Origin: Marinibacterium profundimaris
Lineage (GTDB): Bacteria > Pseudomonadota > Alphaproteobacteria > Rhodobacterales > Rhodobacteraceae
DNA: 64,000 nucleotides
Reading direction: 5' to 3'
Assembly (NCBI RefSeq): GCF_002210095.1
Contig: NZ_AQQR01000001.1
Coordinates: 930,001-994,000, forward strand
Of this stretch, positions 26,974 to 35,722 are shown in pieces (the first letter of the stretch is position 1; the number at the start of each line of letters is the position of its first letter). Both the position numbers and the translations under genes were made by a program. Under the pieces are notes generated by a model. The model saw nothing but the letters and a program-made list of their open reading frames with translations, was not told the DNA's origin and searched no databases.

Positions 26974-28914
26974 TCAGTCCTGCGGCTCCAGCCGGATCAG
27001 CGCGGCGCCGCCCTCCACCTGATCACCTTCCGTCACAAGCACCTCGGCGACAACCCCGTCGCGCGCCGCCAGCAGCGCATGTTCCATCTTCATCGCCTCC
27101 AGCACGGCCAGCCGCTGGCCCTCGGACACCGCCTCGCCCGCCTTTGCCGTGACCATCTTCACCAGCCCGGGCATCGGCGCCTCGATCAGCGTGCCGTCGC
27201 CTGACGCGGCACTGCCGCGCTCCAGCGGGTCGGACAGGGTGAAGACATGAGGATCCCCGTCGAAGACCGTGATCTCGTTGCCATTCCGGCTGATCTCGGC
27301 CGCGAGCCGCGCGTCCCCGACCAGCCAGCCGCCTGCCTTGCGCGCCAGCTCGACCGTGCGGCCGTCCAGCATCACCTCGAACGCATCCGCTCCCCGCACC
27401 GCGACCTTCGCAGCAATCTCCTGACCCTGATGTGTCAGGAGCACCGGCCAGGCCATCGGCCCCCAGAGCGTGAAGCCCCCCATCGGCCCGGCCCCGTCCT
27501 GCAGCCCCAGCGCCGCGATCGCCGCGATCGCCATGGCCCCCGGCCCCGCCGCCGGCTCGGCCGTCAGCTCCTCAAGGTTCCGCTCGATCAGCCCGGTATC
27601 CACGTCTCCTGTCTGGAAGTCCGCCTGTCCTGACAACCGCGCCAGGAAGGCGATATTGGTCACCGTCCCGCCCACCTGCGTCCGGCGCAGCCCGCGCTCC
27701 AGCATCTTCAGCGCCGCACCCCTCGTGGGGCCATGCACGATGATCTTGGCGATCATCGGATCGTACCAGGGGCTGATCACATCGCCCTCGCGCACGCCGC
27801 TGTCGGCGCGGACATCCCCGGGAAAGGCCAGCCGGGACAGCCTGCCCGTCGCCGGCAGGAAGCCCTTCGCCACATCCTCGGCGTAAAGCCGTGCCTCGAA
27901 CGCATGTCCGGAGAGTGTCAGTTGCTTCTGCCGCAGCGGCAGTGCCTCGCCGGCGGCAACACGCAGCTGCCATTCCACCAGGTCAATGCCGGTCACCGCC
28001 TCGGTTACCGGATGTTCCACCTGAAGACGTGTGTTCATCTCCATGAAATAGAACCGGTCTTTCCGCAACCCGTCCGAGGCGTCGACGATGAATTCGATGG
28101 TCCCCGCGCCCGAATAGCCGATCGCGCGCGCCGCCCTGACCGCCGCCGCGCCCATCGCCTCGCGCATGTCAGCAGTCATGCCGGGCGCCGGCGCCTCCTC
28201 GATCACCTTCTGGTGCCGCCGCTGCAGCGAACAATCCCGTTCGTAAAGGTGTACCGCCTCGGCCCCGTCGCCGAAGACCTGCACTTCTATATGGCGCGGC
28301 TTCTCGACGTATTTCTCGATCAGCACGTCCTCGTTGCCGAAGGCCGTCCGCGCTTCGGCCCGGGCCGAGTCCAGCGCCTGCAGGAAATCCCCGGGCCGCT
28401 CGACCCGCCGCATCCCCTTGCCGCCGCCGCCGGCCACGGCCTTGATCAGCACCGGATACCCGATCCGGTCGGCCTCCGCCTCCAGGTGCCCGGGATCCTG
28501 GTCCGCCCCGTGATAGCCCGGCACCACAGGCACCCCGGCCTTTTCCATCAGCGCCTTGGCCGCATCCTTCAGCCCCATCGCCCGGATCGCCCTGGCCGAG
28601 GGGCCGATGAAGATCAGCCCGGCGGCCTCCACCGCCTCCACGAAATCGGGGTTCTCGGACAGGAAGCCATAGCCGGGGTGGATCGCCTCCGCCCCGGTCT
28701 CCAGCGCCGCGGCGATGATGCGGTCGCCGCGCAGATAGCTGTCGGCCGGGGCCGCGCCGCCGATATGGACGGCGGCATCGGCCATGCCGACATGTTTCGC
28801 GCCCGCATCCGCGTCGGAATAGACCGCCACGCAATCGACCCCCAGCCGATGCGCCGTCTCGATCACGCGACAGGCAATTTCGCCCCGGTTTGCGATCAGT
28901 ATTCTGGAAAACAT
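26974..28914 (-). CDS. mccA: Methylcrotonyl-CoA carboxylase alpha subunit (biotin carboxylase + BCCP)
   Basis: A 646-residue biotin-dependent carboxylase subunit. It contains the biotin carboxylase domain (MFSRILIANRGEIACRV, KAVAGGGGKGMRRV, MEMNTRLQVEHPVTEAVTG), a BT-like linker, and a C-terminal biotinyl domain with LEAMKMEH, where Lys609 should be biotinylated by BirA. Acyl specificity is inferred from the neighbours (ivd, beta subunit, HMG-CoA lyase) as 3-methylcrotonyl-CoA; propionyl- or acetyl-CoA forms look similar. Confidence 0.93.
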   Translation of the reverse strand: MFSRILIANRGEIACRVIETAHRLGVDCVAVYSDADAGAKHVGMADAAVHIGGAAPADSYLRGDRIIAAALETGAEAIHPGYGFLSENPDFVEAVEAAGLIFIGPSARAIRAMGLKDAAKALMEKAGVPVVPGYHGADQDPGHLEAEADRIGYPVLIKAVAGGGGKGMRRVERPGDFLQALDSARAEARTAFGNEDVLIEKYVEKPRHIEVQVFGDGAEAVHLYERDCSLQRRHQKVIEEAPAPGMTADMREAMGAAAVRAARAIGYSGAGTIEFIVDASDGLRKDRFYFMEMNTRLQVEHPVTEAVTGIDLVEWQLRVAAGEALPLRQKQLTLSGHAFEARLYAEDVAKGFLPATGRLSRLAFPGDVRADSGVREGDVISPWYDPMIAKIIVHGPTRGAALKMLERGLRRTQVGGTVTNIAFLARLSGQADFQTGDVDTGLIERNLEELTAEPAAGPGAMAIAAIAALGLQDGAGPMGGFTLWGPMAWPVLLTHQGQEIAAKVAVRGADAFEVMLDGRTVELARKAGGWLVGDARLAAEISRNGNEITVFDGDPHVFTLSDPLERGSAASGDGTLIEAPMPGLVKMVTAKAGEAVSEGQRLAVLEAMKMEHALLAARDGVVAEVLVTEGDQVEGGAALIRLEPQD

Positions 28915-28957
28915 CCGCCCCGTCCCATCGCCTGTTCGGCCCTTGTCGCGCCTTGCC

Positions 28958-29383
28958 TCATCGCCCGGCCTCCAGATCCTCGACCACCCGGAACCGTTCG
29001 CAGATCAGCACCATCTGCGGATCGAACCCGCCGTTGCGCTCGAAATAGGCCTGGTGGTCGCGCTGCCAGCCGGCCAAGTCGTCGTTCTCGCCCTCGGCCA
29101 GGGCAAAGTCCTCGTCCATGTCGCAGAACCGTTTCCGTTCCACCCTCAGCGTCTCGATCACCAGCGCGGGCGTGCCGTCCCAGTTCAGCACGATGTCGCG
29201 CCGCCCGACCACCGGCACCGCCTCAAGCCCTTCGTCAAAGATCGCCGCCGACGCGCAGGTCGCCGTCTTCTTCCCCGCCCGCACAAGTGCCACCAGCTCC
29301 TGACACAGCGCCTCGCCATCGCCGAAGCGGAAACGCTCCGCCCCTGGATAGCGCGCCGTCACCTGTTCCAGCGTCTCGGTCAT
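28958..29383 (-). CDS. ASCH domain protein
   Basis: A 141-residue ASCH-domain protein (PUA-like beta barrel, often RNA-associated). It has the typical RFRFGDGEALCQELVALVRAGKKTATC start and LVIETLRVERKRFCDMDEDFALAEGENDD core (here FCDMDEDFALAEGE). Some relatives hydrolyse N4-acetylcytidine. The start is the ATG at 29383, which overlaps the previous stop (ATGA) and sits 9 bases from a GGAGG; an ATG three codons earlier abuts the site. It has no evident link to leucine catabolism. Confidence 0.88.
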   Translation of the reverse strand: MTETLEQVTARYPGAERFRFGDGEALCQELVALVRAGKKTATCASAAIFDEGLEAVPVVGRRDIVLNWDGTPALVIETLRVERKRFCDMDEDFALAEGENDDLAGWQRDHQAYFERNGGFDPQMVLICERFRVVEDLEAGR

Positions 29384-30345
29384 CGTCTCCATCCTCCGTC
29401 CAGCAGCGCCCTTGCGTCCCGCACCAGCGTCTCGATCACCGCCGCCGCCGGCGGGCGCGAGCGGATCAGCCCGATCGCCTCGCCCACCACGGGGTTGCCG
29501 GTCTCGGCATCCCCCGCGGCAAAGGCCGCCTGCCAGCGCGGACCTTCGGTGGCCCGCGCCGCGCGCAGGCCCTCCAGGTCGCCATGCCAGCGCTCGGTAA
29601 AACGGTTGCCCAGCACGCGGATGTCATAGGGCTCCGGCCAGGGCAGGTCCCGCACCACGTCGACGGCGCGGGTGCGCAGGGTGGCATCGCCACTGGCCTG
29701 CATCGCCGCCTCGATCTGCCCCTCCGGCACCAGCGCCTCGGCACTCGCCCACAGCCGCGTGCCCAGCATCACCCCGTCCGCGCCCAGCATCAGCGCCGCC
29801 GCAAGGCCCCGCCCGTCGGCGATCCCCCCCGCCGCCACCAGCAGCGCATCAGACCCCTTCGCCGCCAGCAGATCCGCAACTTCCGGCACCAGCGTCATGG
29901 TCGCGCGGCGGGCGCCATGCCCCCCGGCCTCGCCGCCCTGCGCCACGATCACCTCGGCGCCCTCTTCCAGCGCCACTTCGGCATCCGCCCGGCTCTGCAC
30001 CTGGCAGATCAGCGTCACGCCGGCGGCCCGGATCTTCTCCGCAAACGGCGCCACCTCGCCAAACGACAACAGCACCGCCCTCGGCTTCCGCTCCAGCACA
30101 TGGTCCAGCACCTCCGGCGCCCCCGCCAGCCGCCATGTAATAAAGCCACAGCCCACAGCCGCATTCCCGGCCTCGCCAAACTGCGCGTCGATCCAGGCCG
30201 CATCGCAATAGCCGCCCCCGATCAGACCCAGCCCCCCGGCCCTGTTCACCGCCGCGGCCAGCCGCCCCCCGGCCACCCCCGCCATCGGCGCCAGGATCAC
30301 GGGATGGTCCAGCCCCATCCTCCGGGTCAGCCGCGTCTCGATCAT
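29380..30345 (-). CDS. Nitronate monooxygenase family (FMN TIM-barrel) protein
   Basis: A 321-residue FMN-dependent barrel. It shows HPVILAPMAGVAGGRLAAAV, AGGLGLIGGGY, VIVAQGGEAGGHGARRATM (FMN phosphate loop region) and LLVAAGGIADGRGLAAALMLGADGVMLGTRLW (here AAGGIADGRGLAAALMLGA). This fits nitronate monooxygenase or the related enoyl-reductase-like class. A detoxifying or unknown flavin role is possible. The ATG at 30345 has AGGAG 8 bases upstream and overlaps a 14-codon leader frame. Confidence 0.88.
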   Translation of the reverse strand: MIETRLTRRMGLDHPVILAPMAGVAGGRLAAAVNRAGGLGLIGGGYCDAAWIDAQFGEAGNAAVGCGFITWRLAGAPEVLDHVLERKPRAVLLSFGEVAPFAEKIRAAGVTLICQVQSRADAEVALEEGAEVIVAQGGEAGGHGARRATMTLVPEVADLLAAKGSDALLVAAGGIADGRGLAAALMLGADGVMLGTRLWASAEALVPEGQIEAAMQASGDATLRTRAVDVVRDLPWPEPYDIRVLGNRFTERWHGDLEGLRAARATEGPRWQAAFAAGDAETGNPVVGEAIGLIRSRPPAAAVIETLVRDARALLDGGWRR

Positions 30346-30386
30346 GACATCGCTCCTGACATCTCCACCGGCGCCACACCTGACAT
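30342..30386 (-). CDS. Candidate 14-codon leader ORF upstream of the nitronate monooxygenase gene
   Basis: The ATG at 30386 has its own GTCAGGAGCT ribosome site and encodes MSGVAPVEMSGAMS, ending in a TGA that overlaps the next gene's ATG (ATGA). The motif GTCAGGAGC-ATGTCA occurs twice here, so the leader contains a duplicated initiation region. It may couple translation across the GC-rich hairpin before it, or be an accidental product of that duplication. Confidence 0.35.
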   Translation of the reverse strand: MSGVAPVEMSGAMS

Positions 30387-30399
30387 AGCTCCTGACAGA

Positions 30400-30466
30400 G
30401 CGCGCCCGCCCCGGGCAGAGCGCTCGGGTGGGCGGGTGGGAGCCGCTCTGAGCGGGGCGGGCGCGC
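30400..30466. other. Long GC hairpin between mccB and the next gene
   Basis: Perfect 14-bp arms (30400-30413 and 30453-30466) enclose a second 7-bp stem (30416-30422 / 30444-30450). The structure starts 4 bases after the mccB stop. There is no U-tract, so an RNA-stability or partial-attenuation element is more likely than a full terminator. Confidence 0.7.
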
Positions 30467-30469
30467 GGC

Positions 30470-32071
30470 TCACATGCGGAACACGCCGAAACGTGTCTCC
30501 CTCACCGGGGCGTTCAGCGCCGCCTGCAACGAAAGCGACAGCACCTCCCGAGACTTGCGCGGATCCACGATCCCGTCGTCCCACAGCCGGGCCGAGGCAT
30601 AAAGCGGATGCGACTGCTCCTCGAACATCTCCAGCGTCGGACGCTTGAACGCGGCCTCCTCCTCAGCCGACCAGGACCCGCCCGACCGCTCGATCGCATC
30701 CCGCTTCACCGTTGCCAGGACCCCTGCCGCCTGCGGCCCGCCCATCACGGATATCCGCGAATTCGGCCAGGTCCACAGGAACCGCGGCTGATAGGCCCGC
30801 CCGGCCATCCCGTAATTCCCCGCGCCAAAGGACCCGCCCACCAGCATGGTGATCTTCGGCACCGAGGTCGTGGCCACCGCCGTCACCATCTTCGCCCCAT
30901 GCCGCGCGATGCCTTCGTTCTCATAGCGCCGCCCCACCATGAACCCGGTGATGTTCTGCAGGAATACCAGCGGGATCCGCCGCTGCGAGCACAATTCCAC
31001 GAAATGTGCCCCCTTCTGCGCGGCTTCCGAAAACAGCACACCGTTGTTCGCCACGATCCCCACCGGCCAGCCGTCCACATGGGCAAAGCCGGTCACCAGC
31101 GTCTCGCCGAACCGCGCCTTGAACTCGTCAAAGCGCGAGCCGTCCACCACCCGCGCGATCACCTCGCGGATGTCATAGGGCGTGCGCAAATCCCCCGGCA
31201 CGACGCCCAGGATCTCTTCGGGATCATAGGCGGGCGGCTCGGGCGCCTGCCGTAGGGTGGGGCTTGCCCCACCGGCCAGCGAGCCGACCGCCCGCCGCGC
31301 CATGGCGAGCGCATGGGCATCGTCCTCGGCCAGGTAATCGGCCACGCCCGACAGCCGCGTATGCACGTCGCCGCCGCCCAGGTCCTCGGCCGAGACCACC
31401 TCGCCCGTGGCCGCCTTCACCAGCGGCGGGCCGGCCAGGAAGATCGTGCCCTGGTCGCGCACGATGATCGTGACATCCGACATCGCCGGCACATAGGCGC
31501 CGCCCGCCGTGCACGAACCCATCACCACGGCGATCTGCGCGATCCCCTGCGCCGACATATGCGCCTGGTTGTAGAAGATGCGGCCAAAGTGGTCCCGATC
31601 GGGAAAGACCTCGTCCTGGTTCGGCAGGTTCGCCCCGCCACTGTCCACCAGGTAGACGCAGGGCAGATGGCATTCCGCGGCGATCTCCTGCGCGCGCAGG
31701 TGTTTCTTCACCGACATCGGGTAATAGGTGCCGCCCTTCACCGTGGCATCGTTGCACACGACCATCACGTCGCGCCCCGCGACCCGGCCGATCCCGGCGA
31801 TCACCCCGGCACAGGGCGCCGCGCCGTCATAAAGCCCATGCGCCGCCGTCGCCCCGATCTCGAGAAACGGCGCGCCCGGATCCAGCAGCGCCGCCACGCG
31901 GTCGCGCGGCAGCATCTTGCCCCGCGACAGGTGCCGCTCGCGCGCCTTTTCTCCGCCCCCCGCCGCGGCCATGGCGGCGGCGGCGCGGGTGGTCTCCAGC
32001 GCGTCGAGATGGGCGGCGCGATTGGCCTGGAAAACCTCCGAGGACGGCACTGCGGACGAGCTCAGCTTCAT
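30470..32071 (-). CDS. mccB: Methylcrotonyl-CoA carboxylase beta subunit (carboxyltransferase)
   Basis: A 533-residue carboxyltransferase that moves CO2 from biotin to 3-methylcrotonyl-CoA. The family core is seen: [62 protein letters not shown] and [20 protein letters not shown]. Around residues 265-275 the segment [10 protein letters not shown] is encoded by a GTAGGGTGGGG repeat unit lying in frame (31251-31275) in a normally variable linker. The ATG overlaps the acyl-CoA synthetase stop by 4 bases. Confidence 0.94.
   Translation of the reverse strand: MKLSSSAVPSSEVFQANRAAHLDALETTRAAAAMAAAGGGEKARERHLSRGKMLPRDRVAALLDPGAPFLEIGATAAHGLYDGAAPCAGVIAGIGRVAGRDVMVVCNDATVKGGTYYPMSVKKHLRAQEIAAECHLPCVYLVDSGGANLPNQDEVFPDRDHFGRIFYNQAHMSAQGIAQIAVVMGSCTAGGAYVPAMSDVTIIVRDQGTIFLAGPPLVKAATGEVVSAEDLGGGDVHTRLSGVADYLAEDDAHALAMARRAVGSLAGGASPTLRQAPEPPAYDPEEILGVVPGDLRTPYDIREVIARVVDGSRFDEFKARFGETLVTGFAHVDGWPVGIVANNGVLFSEAAQKGAHFVELCSQRRIPLVFLQNITGFMVGRRYENEGIARHGAKMVTAVATTSVPKITMLVGGSFGAGNYGMAGRAYQPRFLWTWPNSRISVMGGPQAAGVLATVKRDAIERSGGSWSAEEEAAFKRPTLEMFEEQSHPLYASARLWDDGIVDPRKSREVLSLSLQAALNAPVRETRFGVFRM
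31251..31275. repeat. GTAGGGTGGGG repeat unit inside mccB
   Basis: The unit CGTAGGGTGGGG-CTTG-CCCCACCGG matches those at 256-312 and 50906-50980. It lies in frame within mccB and is translated on the minus strand as GGASPTLRQ. It is the only copy of this family in the window that lies wholly inside a coding region. Confidence 0.8.
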
Positions 32072-33612
32072 GGGGCGGACTCCAGCTCGGCGCGGGCGCG
32101 CGCCTTCAACTCCTTGCGGATCACCTTGCCGGTGACGGTCATCGGCAGTGTGTCCAGCATCTCAATCTCGCGCGGGTAGGAATAGCTGGCAAGCCGCTCC
32201 TTCACCCAGGCCTGCAACTCGGCCGCATCGGCCTGCGCGCCCGGCTTCAGCACGACATAGGCCTTCACGATCTCGGTGCGCAGCGGATCTGGCTTGCCGA
32301 CGACGCCGACGGTGGCGACGGCCGGGTGGGTCAGCAGGCAATCCTCCACCTCCGCCGGGCCGATCCGGTATCCGGCCGAGGTGATCACGTCATCCTCTCG
32401 CCCGACGAACCTTATATACTCGCCCTCGCGGCACCCCCGGTCGCCGGTCAGCAGCCAGTCGCCCCGGAACTTCTCCGCCGTGGCCTCGGGGCGGTTCCAG
32501 TAGCCCAGGAACATGGAGGCCGATCCGCGCCGGACCGCGATATCCCCCTCGCCCGTCGCGGGCGCTCCGGTCTCGGAGATCACCTCGACCACGTGCCCCG
32601 GCACCGGACGACCGATGCAGCCGCGCCGCGCAGGAAAATCGGCGCCGCAGGACGACACGATCATGTTGCATTCGGTCTGGCCGTAGAACTCGTTGATCTC
32701 GAGGCCAAAGGCCCGCCGCCCCCAATCCAGCATCTCGGCGCCCAGAGGCTCTCCGCCAGAGGCGACCGAACGCAGCCCCGGGATCGTCGCATCAGCTGCC
32801 TTGAGCATCCGCAGCGCAGTCGGCGGAAAGAAGACAGTCCGAATCCCGGCCTGCGCAATCAGCTCCGCCGTCGCCCCCGCATCGAACTTCGCCGCGCGCG
32901 CGGCCACCACCGGCACGCCCATCGCCAGCCCCGGCATCAGCACGTCGAAGAGACCGCCGATCCAGGCCCAGTCCGCCGGGGTCCAGATCACGTCACCGGG
33001 CTGGCCCAGGTGATCATGGCTGAGCGCCACGCCCGGCAGGTGCCCCGTCAGGACGCGGTGGCCATGCAGCGCGCCTTTCGGCGTTCCCGTTGTGCCGGAG
33101 GTATAGATGAGCACCGCCGGATCCTCGGGCCCGGTGTCGGCAAAGGGCACCGGTGCGCCCGCCGTCCCGGCCTCCGCCGCCAGCACCGAGGGCGCGAGAT
33201 CGCCCAGCAGCGCCGCGCCGTCCGGATCGGTCAGCACCAGCGCCACGCCCGCATCGCTGACCCGGCTGGCCAGCGCGTCGCGCTTGAAGAGCTTGAACAG
33301 CGGCACCGAGATCGCCCCGATCGTCCAGGCCGCCAGGTGCGCCGCCGCGCAAAGCGGGTCCTGCCCCAGCAGCACGCCGACCCGGTCCCCCGGCCCCACG
33401 CCGCGCGCCAGCAGCCCCCGAGCCAGTGCCTGGCTCATCTCGCGCAGCGCGTCGCGCGTGATCTCGGCCGGTCGCGCGCCGGTCCGGTCAAGGATCGCGA
33501 CCGCCCCGCCCGGATGATCCCCGGACAGCACCTGCGCCGCCATGTTCAGACGGTCGGGCAGGTCCCAGCCTTCATCGGCGCGCAAGCCGGGTATGCGCCG
33601 GGCGAGGGTCAA
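32068..33612 (-). CDS. AMP-binding acyl-CoA synthetase
   Basis: A 514-residue ANL-superfamily ligase. Seen are the P-loop [33 protein letters not shown], the [25 protein letters not shown] hinge region (here [19 protein letters not shown]) and the catalytic Lys in [12 protein letters not shown]. It probably activates an acyl or keto acid for the adjacent leucine pathway (isovalerate, or acetoacetate as in AacS-like enzymes); the substrate cannot be fixed from sequence. No ATG fits the conserved N-terminus; the TTG at 33612 is the start used here. A downstream ATG (NMAAQV) would cut conserved residues. Confidence 0.85.
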   Translation of the reverse strand: MTLARRIPGLRADEGWDLPDRLNMAAQVLSGDHPGGAVAILDRTGARPAEITRDALREMSQALARGLLARGVGPGDRVGVLLGQDPLCAAAHLAAWTIGAISVPLFKLFKRDALASRVSDAGVALVLTDPDGAALLGDLAPSVLAAEAGTAGAPVPFADTGPEDPAVLIYTSGTTGTPKGALHGHRVLTGHLPGVALSHDHLGQPGDVIWTPADWAWIGGLFDVLMPGLAMGVPVVAARAAKFDAGATAELIAQAGIRTVFFPPTALRMLKAADATIPGLRSVASGGEPLGAEMLDWGRRAFGLEINEFYGQTECNMIVSSCGADFPARRGCIGRPVPGHVVEVISETGAPATGEGDIAVRRGSASMFLGYWNRPEATAEKFRGDWLLTGDRGCREGEYIRFVGREDDVITSAGYRIGPAEVEDCLLTHPAVATVGVVGKPDPLRTEIVKAYVVLKPGAQADAAELQAWVKERLASYSYPREIEMLDTLPMTVTGKVIRKELKARARAELESAP

Positions 33613-33635
33613 AACAGGCCTTTTCCGCCAGAGAC

Positions 33636-33649
33636 TTGATGCAGATCAG
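33636..33649. promoter_or_regulatory. FNR-type box between acyl-CoA synthetase and ompW
   Basis: TTGAT-GCAG-ATCAG differs from the FNR/FnrL consensus TTGAT-N4-ATCAA at one position. It lies 59 bases before the ompW ATG and 24 bases before the divergent synthetase start, so it could activate ompW or block the other gene. OmpW is under FNR control in enteric bacteria, which supports the first option. Confidence 0.45.
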
Positions 33650-33707
33650 GTCGCGCCGCCGCGACCCGTGCGACACCCGGCCGGCAAGACACGAAGTGGA
33701 CAGAACC

Positions 33708-34310
33708 ATGAAGACCATCATCGCCACACTCGCCATGACAACCGCGCTGGCCGGACTGGCCGCGCCGCTCGCCGCGCAGTCTCAGGGAGACTGGACCCTC
33801 GGCCTCGGCCTTGGCTACGTCGTGCCGAAGGACGACAACGCCTCGGTCGGCACCAGCACGATCGACGTGGGCGACAGCCTGCGCCCGACCCTGACGGTCG
33901 AATATTTCTTCCGGGACAATATCGGCATCGAACTGCTGGCCGCCTGGCCCTTCGATCACGATATCGAGATTGACGGGACCAAGATCGGCTCCACCCAGCA
34001 GCTGCCGCCCACCCTGTCGGTGAACTATCACTTCCCGACCCAGACGGCGTTCAAGCCCTTCGTCGGCATCGGCGTGAACTACACCACCTTCTGGGATACC
34101 GAATCCTCCCTCGGCGACCTGGACCTCGACGACAGCTGGGGCGTCGCGCTCCATGCCGGCGCGGATTACCAGCTGACCGAGGCCGGCGCCCTGCGCGTCG
34201 ACGTGCGCTGGATGGACATCGACACCGACGCCACGCTGAACGGCGCGCCGCTGGCCGGCGTGGACATCGACCCCTGGGTGTTCGGCGTCTCCTACGTGCA
34301 TCGCTTCTGA
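33708..34310 (+). CDS. ompW: OmpW family outer membrane beta-barrel protein
   Basis: A 200-residue outer-membrane protein. The signal peptide MKTIIATLAMTTALAGLAAPLAAQ is cleaved after AAQ. It is followed by OmpW hallmarks: WTLGLGLGYVVPKDD, SLRPTLTVEYFF, NIGIELLAAWPFDHDI, FKPFVGIGVNYTTFW and a terminal aromatic strand ending in VHRF. The eight-stranded barrel is thought to pass small hydrophobic molecules. The start is the ATG at 33708; an upstream in-frame ATG pair would give a non-signal extension. It lies inverted inside the leucine-degradation cluster. Confidence 0.92.
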   Translation: MKTIIATLAMTTALAGLAAPLAAQSQGDWTLGLGLGYVVPKDDNASVGTSTIDVGDSLRPTLTVEYFFRDNIGIELLAAWPFDHDIEIDGTKIGSTQQLPPTLSVNYHFPTQTAFKPFVGIGVNYTTFWDTESSLGDLDLDDSWGVALHAGADYQLTEAGALRVDVRWMDIDTDATLNGAPLAGVDIDPWVFGVSYVHRF

Positions 34311-34319
34311 TCCCCCTGC

Positions 34320-34343
34320 GGCGGTCCCCTCCGGGGGGCCGCC
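34320..34343. terminator. Terminator-like hairpin between convergent ompW and ivd
   Basis: A 10-bp stem (one G-U) with a 4-base TCCG loop lies between two converging genes, in a 47-base gap. It has no clear U-tract, so efficiency is uncertain. Confidence 0.5.
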
Positions 34344-34357
34344 CGCCCCTTTGGGCC

Positions 34358-35521
34358 TCAGCCCATCGCCTCCATCAACTCGCGCCCCACCAGCATCCGC
34401 CGGATCTCGGACGTGCCCGCCCCGATCTCCATCAGCTTGGCATCGCGAAAGATCCGGCTGACCGGCGCATCCGCCAGGAACCCGGCCCCGCCCAGCGCCT
34501 GCACCGCCTGATGCGCCTGCACCATCCCCTGTTCCGAGGCATAAAGACAGCACGCCGCCGCATCCTGCCGCGTCACCTGCCCCCGGTCACAGGCCTTCGC
34601 GACCTCGTACAGATAGGCCCGCGCGGAATTCATCGCCGTGTACATGTCGGCGATCTTGCCCTGCATCAGCTGGAAATTCCCGATCTTCTGGCCGAACTGC
34701 TCGCGGGTGGAGACATAGGGCATGACCTCGTCCATGCAGGCCGCCATGATTCCCGTGCCGATGCCCGCCAGCACGACACGCTCGTAATCCAGCCCCGACA
34801 TCAGCACCGCGGCCCCGCGCCCCTCTTCGCCCAGCACATTCTCGAACGGCACCTCGACATCGTCAAAGATCAGCTCTGCGGTGTTGGACCCGCGCATGCC
34901 CAGCTTGTCGAAATGCGGGCTGGTCGAAAACCCTTTCATGTCCTTCTCGACCAGGAAGGCCGTCAGCCCCTTGGCCCGCGCCGCCGGGTCGGTCGAGGCA
35001 TAGACCACCAGCGTATCGGCATCCGGCCCGTTGGTGATCCAGTACTTGGCGCCGTTCAGCCGGTAATGATCGTTGCGCCGTTCCGCCCTGAGCTTCATCG
35101 ATACCACGTCCGACCCCGCCCCGGCCTCCGACATGGCCAGCGCACCGACATGCGCGCCCGACACCAGCTTCGGCAGGTACCGCTCTTTCTGCTCGGCCGT
35201 GCCGTTCAGCCGGATCTGGTTCACGCAGAGATTGGAATGCGCGCCATAGGACAGCGCGACCGAGGCCGAGGCCCGCGCCAGTTCCTCGACCGCGATGACA
35301 TGGGCCAGGTAGCCCATCCCCGCGCCGCCATACTCCTCCGGCACGGTGATCCCCAGAAGGCCCAGATCCCCCATCTCGCGCCACAGCTCGGACGGAAAGG
35401 CGTTGGACCGGTCGATCTCCTGCGCCATGGGGCGCAGCCGCTCCTGTGCCCAGCGATGGATCATGTCCCTGAGGGCTTTGACCTCCTCGCCCAGGTCGAA
35501 CTGCATCGATGCCGCGAACAT
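34358..35521 (-). CDS. ivd: Isovaleryl-CoA dehydrogenase
   Basis: A 387-residue acyl-CoA dehydrogenase that forms 3-methylcrotonyl-CoA in leucine breakdown, passing electrons to ETF. It has [64 protein letters not shown], the helix-[12 protein letters not shown] with the glutamate that acts as catalytic base in this subgroup, and [17 protein letters not shown]. The ATG at 35521 has GGGAGGGG upstream. The promoter and palindrome just upstream suggest it is a control point for the pathway. Confidence 0.95.
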   Translation of the reverse strand: MFAASMQFDLGEEVKALRDMIHRWAQERLRPMAQEIDRSNAFPSELWREMGDLGLLGITVPEEYGGAGMGYLAHVIAVEELARASASVALSYGAHSNLCVNQIRLNGTAEQKERYLPKLVSGAHVGALAMSEAGAGSDVVSMKLRAERRNDHYRLNGAKYWITNGPDADTLVVYASTDPAARAKGLTAFLVEKDMKGFSTSPHFDKLGMRGSNTAELIFDDVEVPFENVLGEEGRGAAVLMSGLDYERVVLAGIGTGIMAACMDEVMPYVSTREQFGQKIGNFQLMQGKIADMYTAMNSARAYLYEVAKACDRGQVTRQDAAACCLYASEQGMVQAHQAVQALGGAGFLADAPVSRIFRDAKLMEIGAGTSEIRRMLVGRELMEAMG

Positions 35522-35540
35522 GGACCCCTCCCAAAGTTAA

Positions 35541-35554
35541 TGAACGCGCGTTCA
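35541..35554. promoter_or_regulatory. Palindromic operator at the ivd transcription start
   Basis: TGAACGCGCGTTCA is a perfect 14-bp palindrome that begins 5 bases downstream of the predicted -10 element of ivd, so it would cover the start site. This is the layout of a TetR-type repressor site, as used in many acyl-CoA catabolic operons. No regulator gene lies nearby. Confidence 0.6.
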
Positions 35555-35559
35555 ATAAA

Positions 35560-35588
35560 TGGATAGCAGCGCCGGTTTTCTCCGTCAA
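35560..35588 (-). promoter_or_regulatory. Predicted promoter of ivd
   Basis: On the minus strand TTGACG (35583-35588), a 17-base spacer and TATCCA (35560-35565) form a sigma-70-like promoter; the start would fall inside the palindrome at 35541-35554. Confidence 0.5.
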
Positions 35589-35665
35589 CAGACAAGGCTG
35601 GCCCCGGCACCCCGCCGCCGCCCCGGAGCGCGTGCCACCCCACCTCCCCCGGCGGACCTGCCGCG

Positions 35666-35695
35666 TTGACAGCCCGCGCCGCCCCTGCACAGGTA
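35666..35695 (+). promoter_or_regulatory. Possible promoter of the secreted protein gene
   Basis: A perfect TTGACA at 35666-35671 faces the secreted-protein gene. The best -10 at 17-18 bases is weak (CAGGTA at 35690-35695), as is common in GC-rich alphaproteobacteria. Confidence 0.35.
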
Positions 35696-35722
35696 GGCGT
35701 GCACCCCAGACCGGAGACCACC

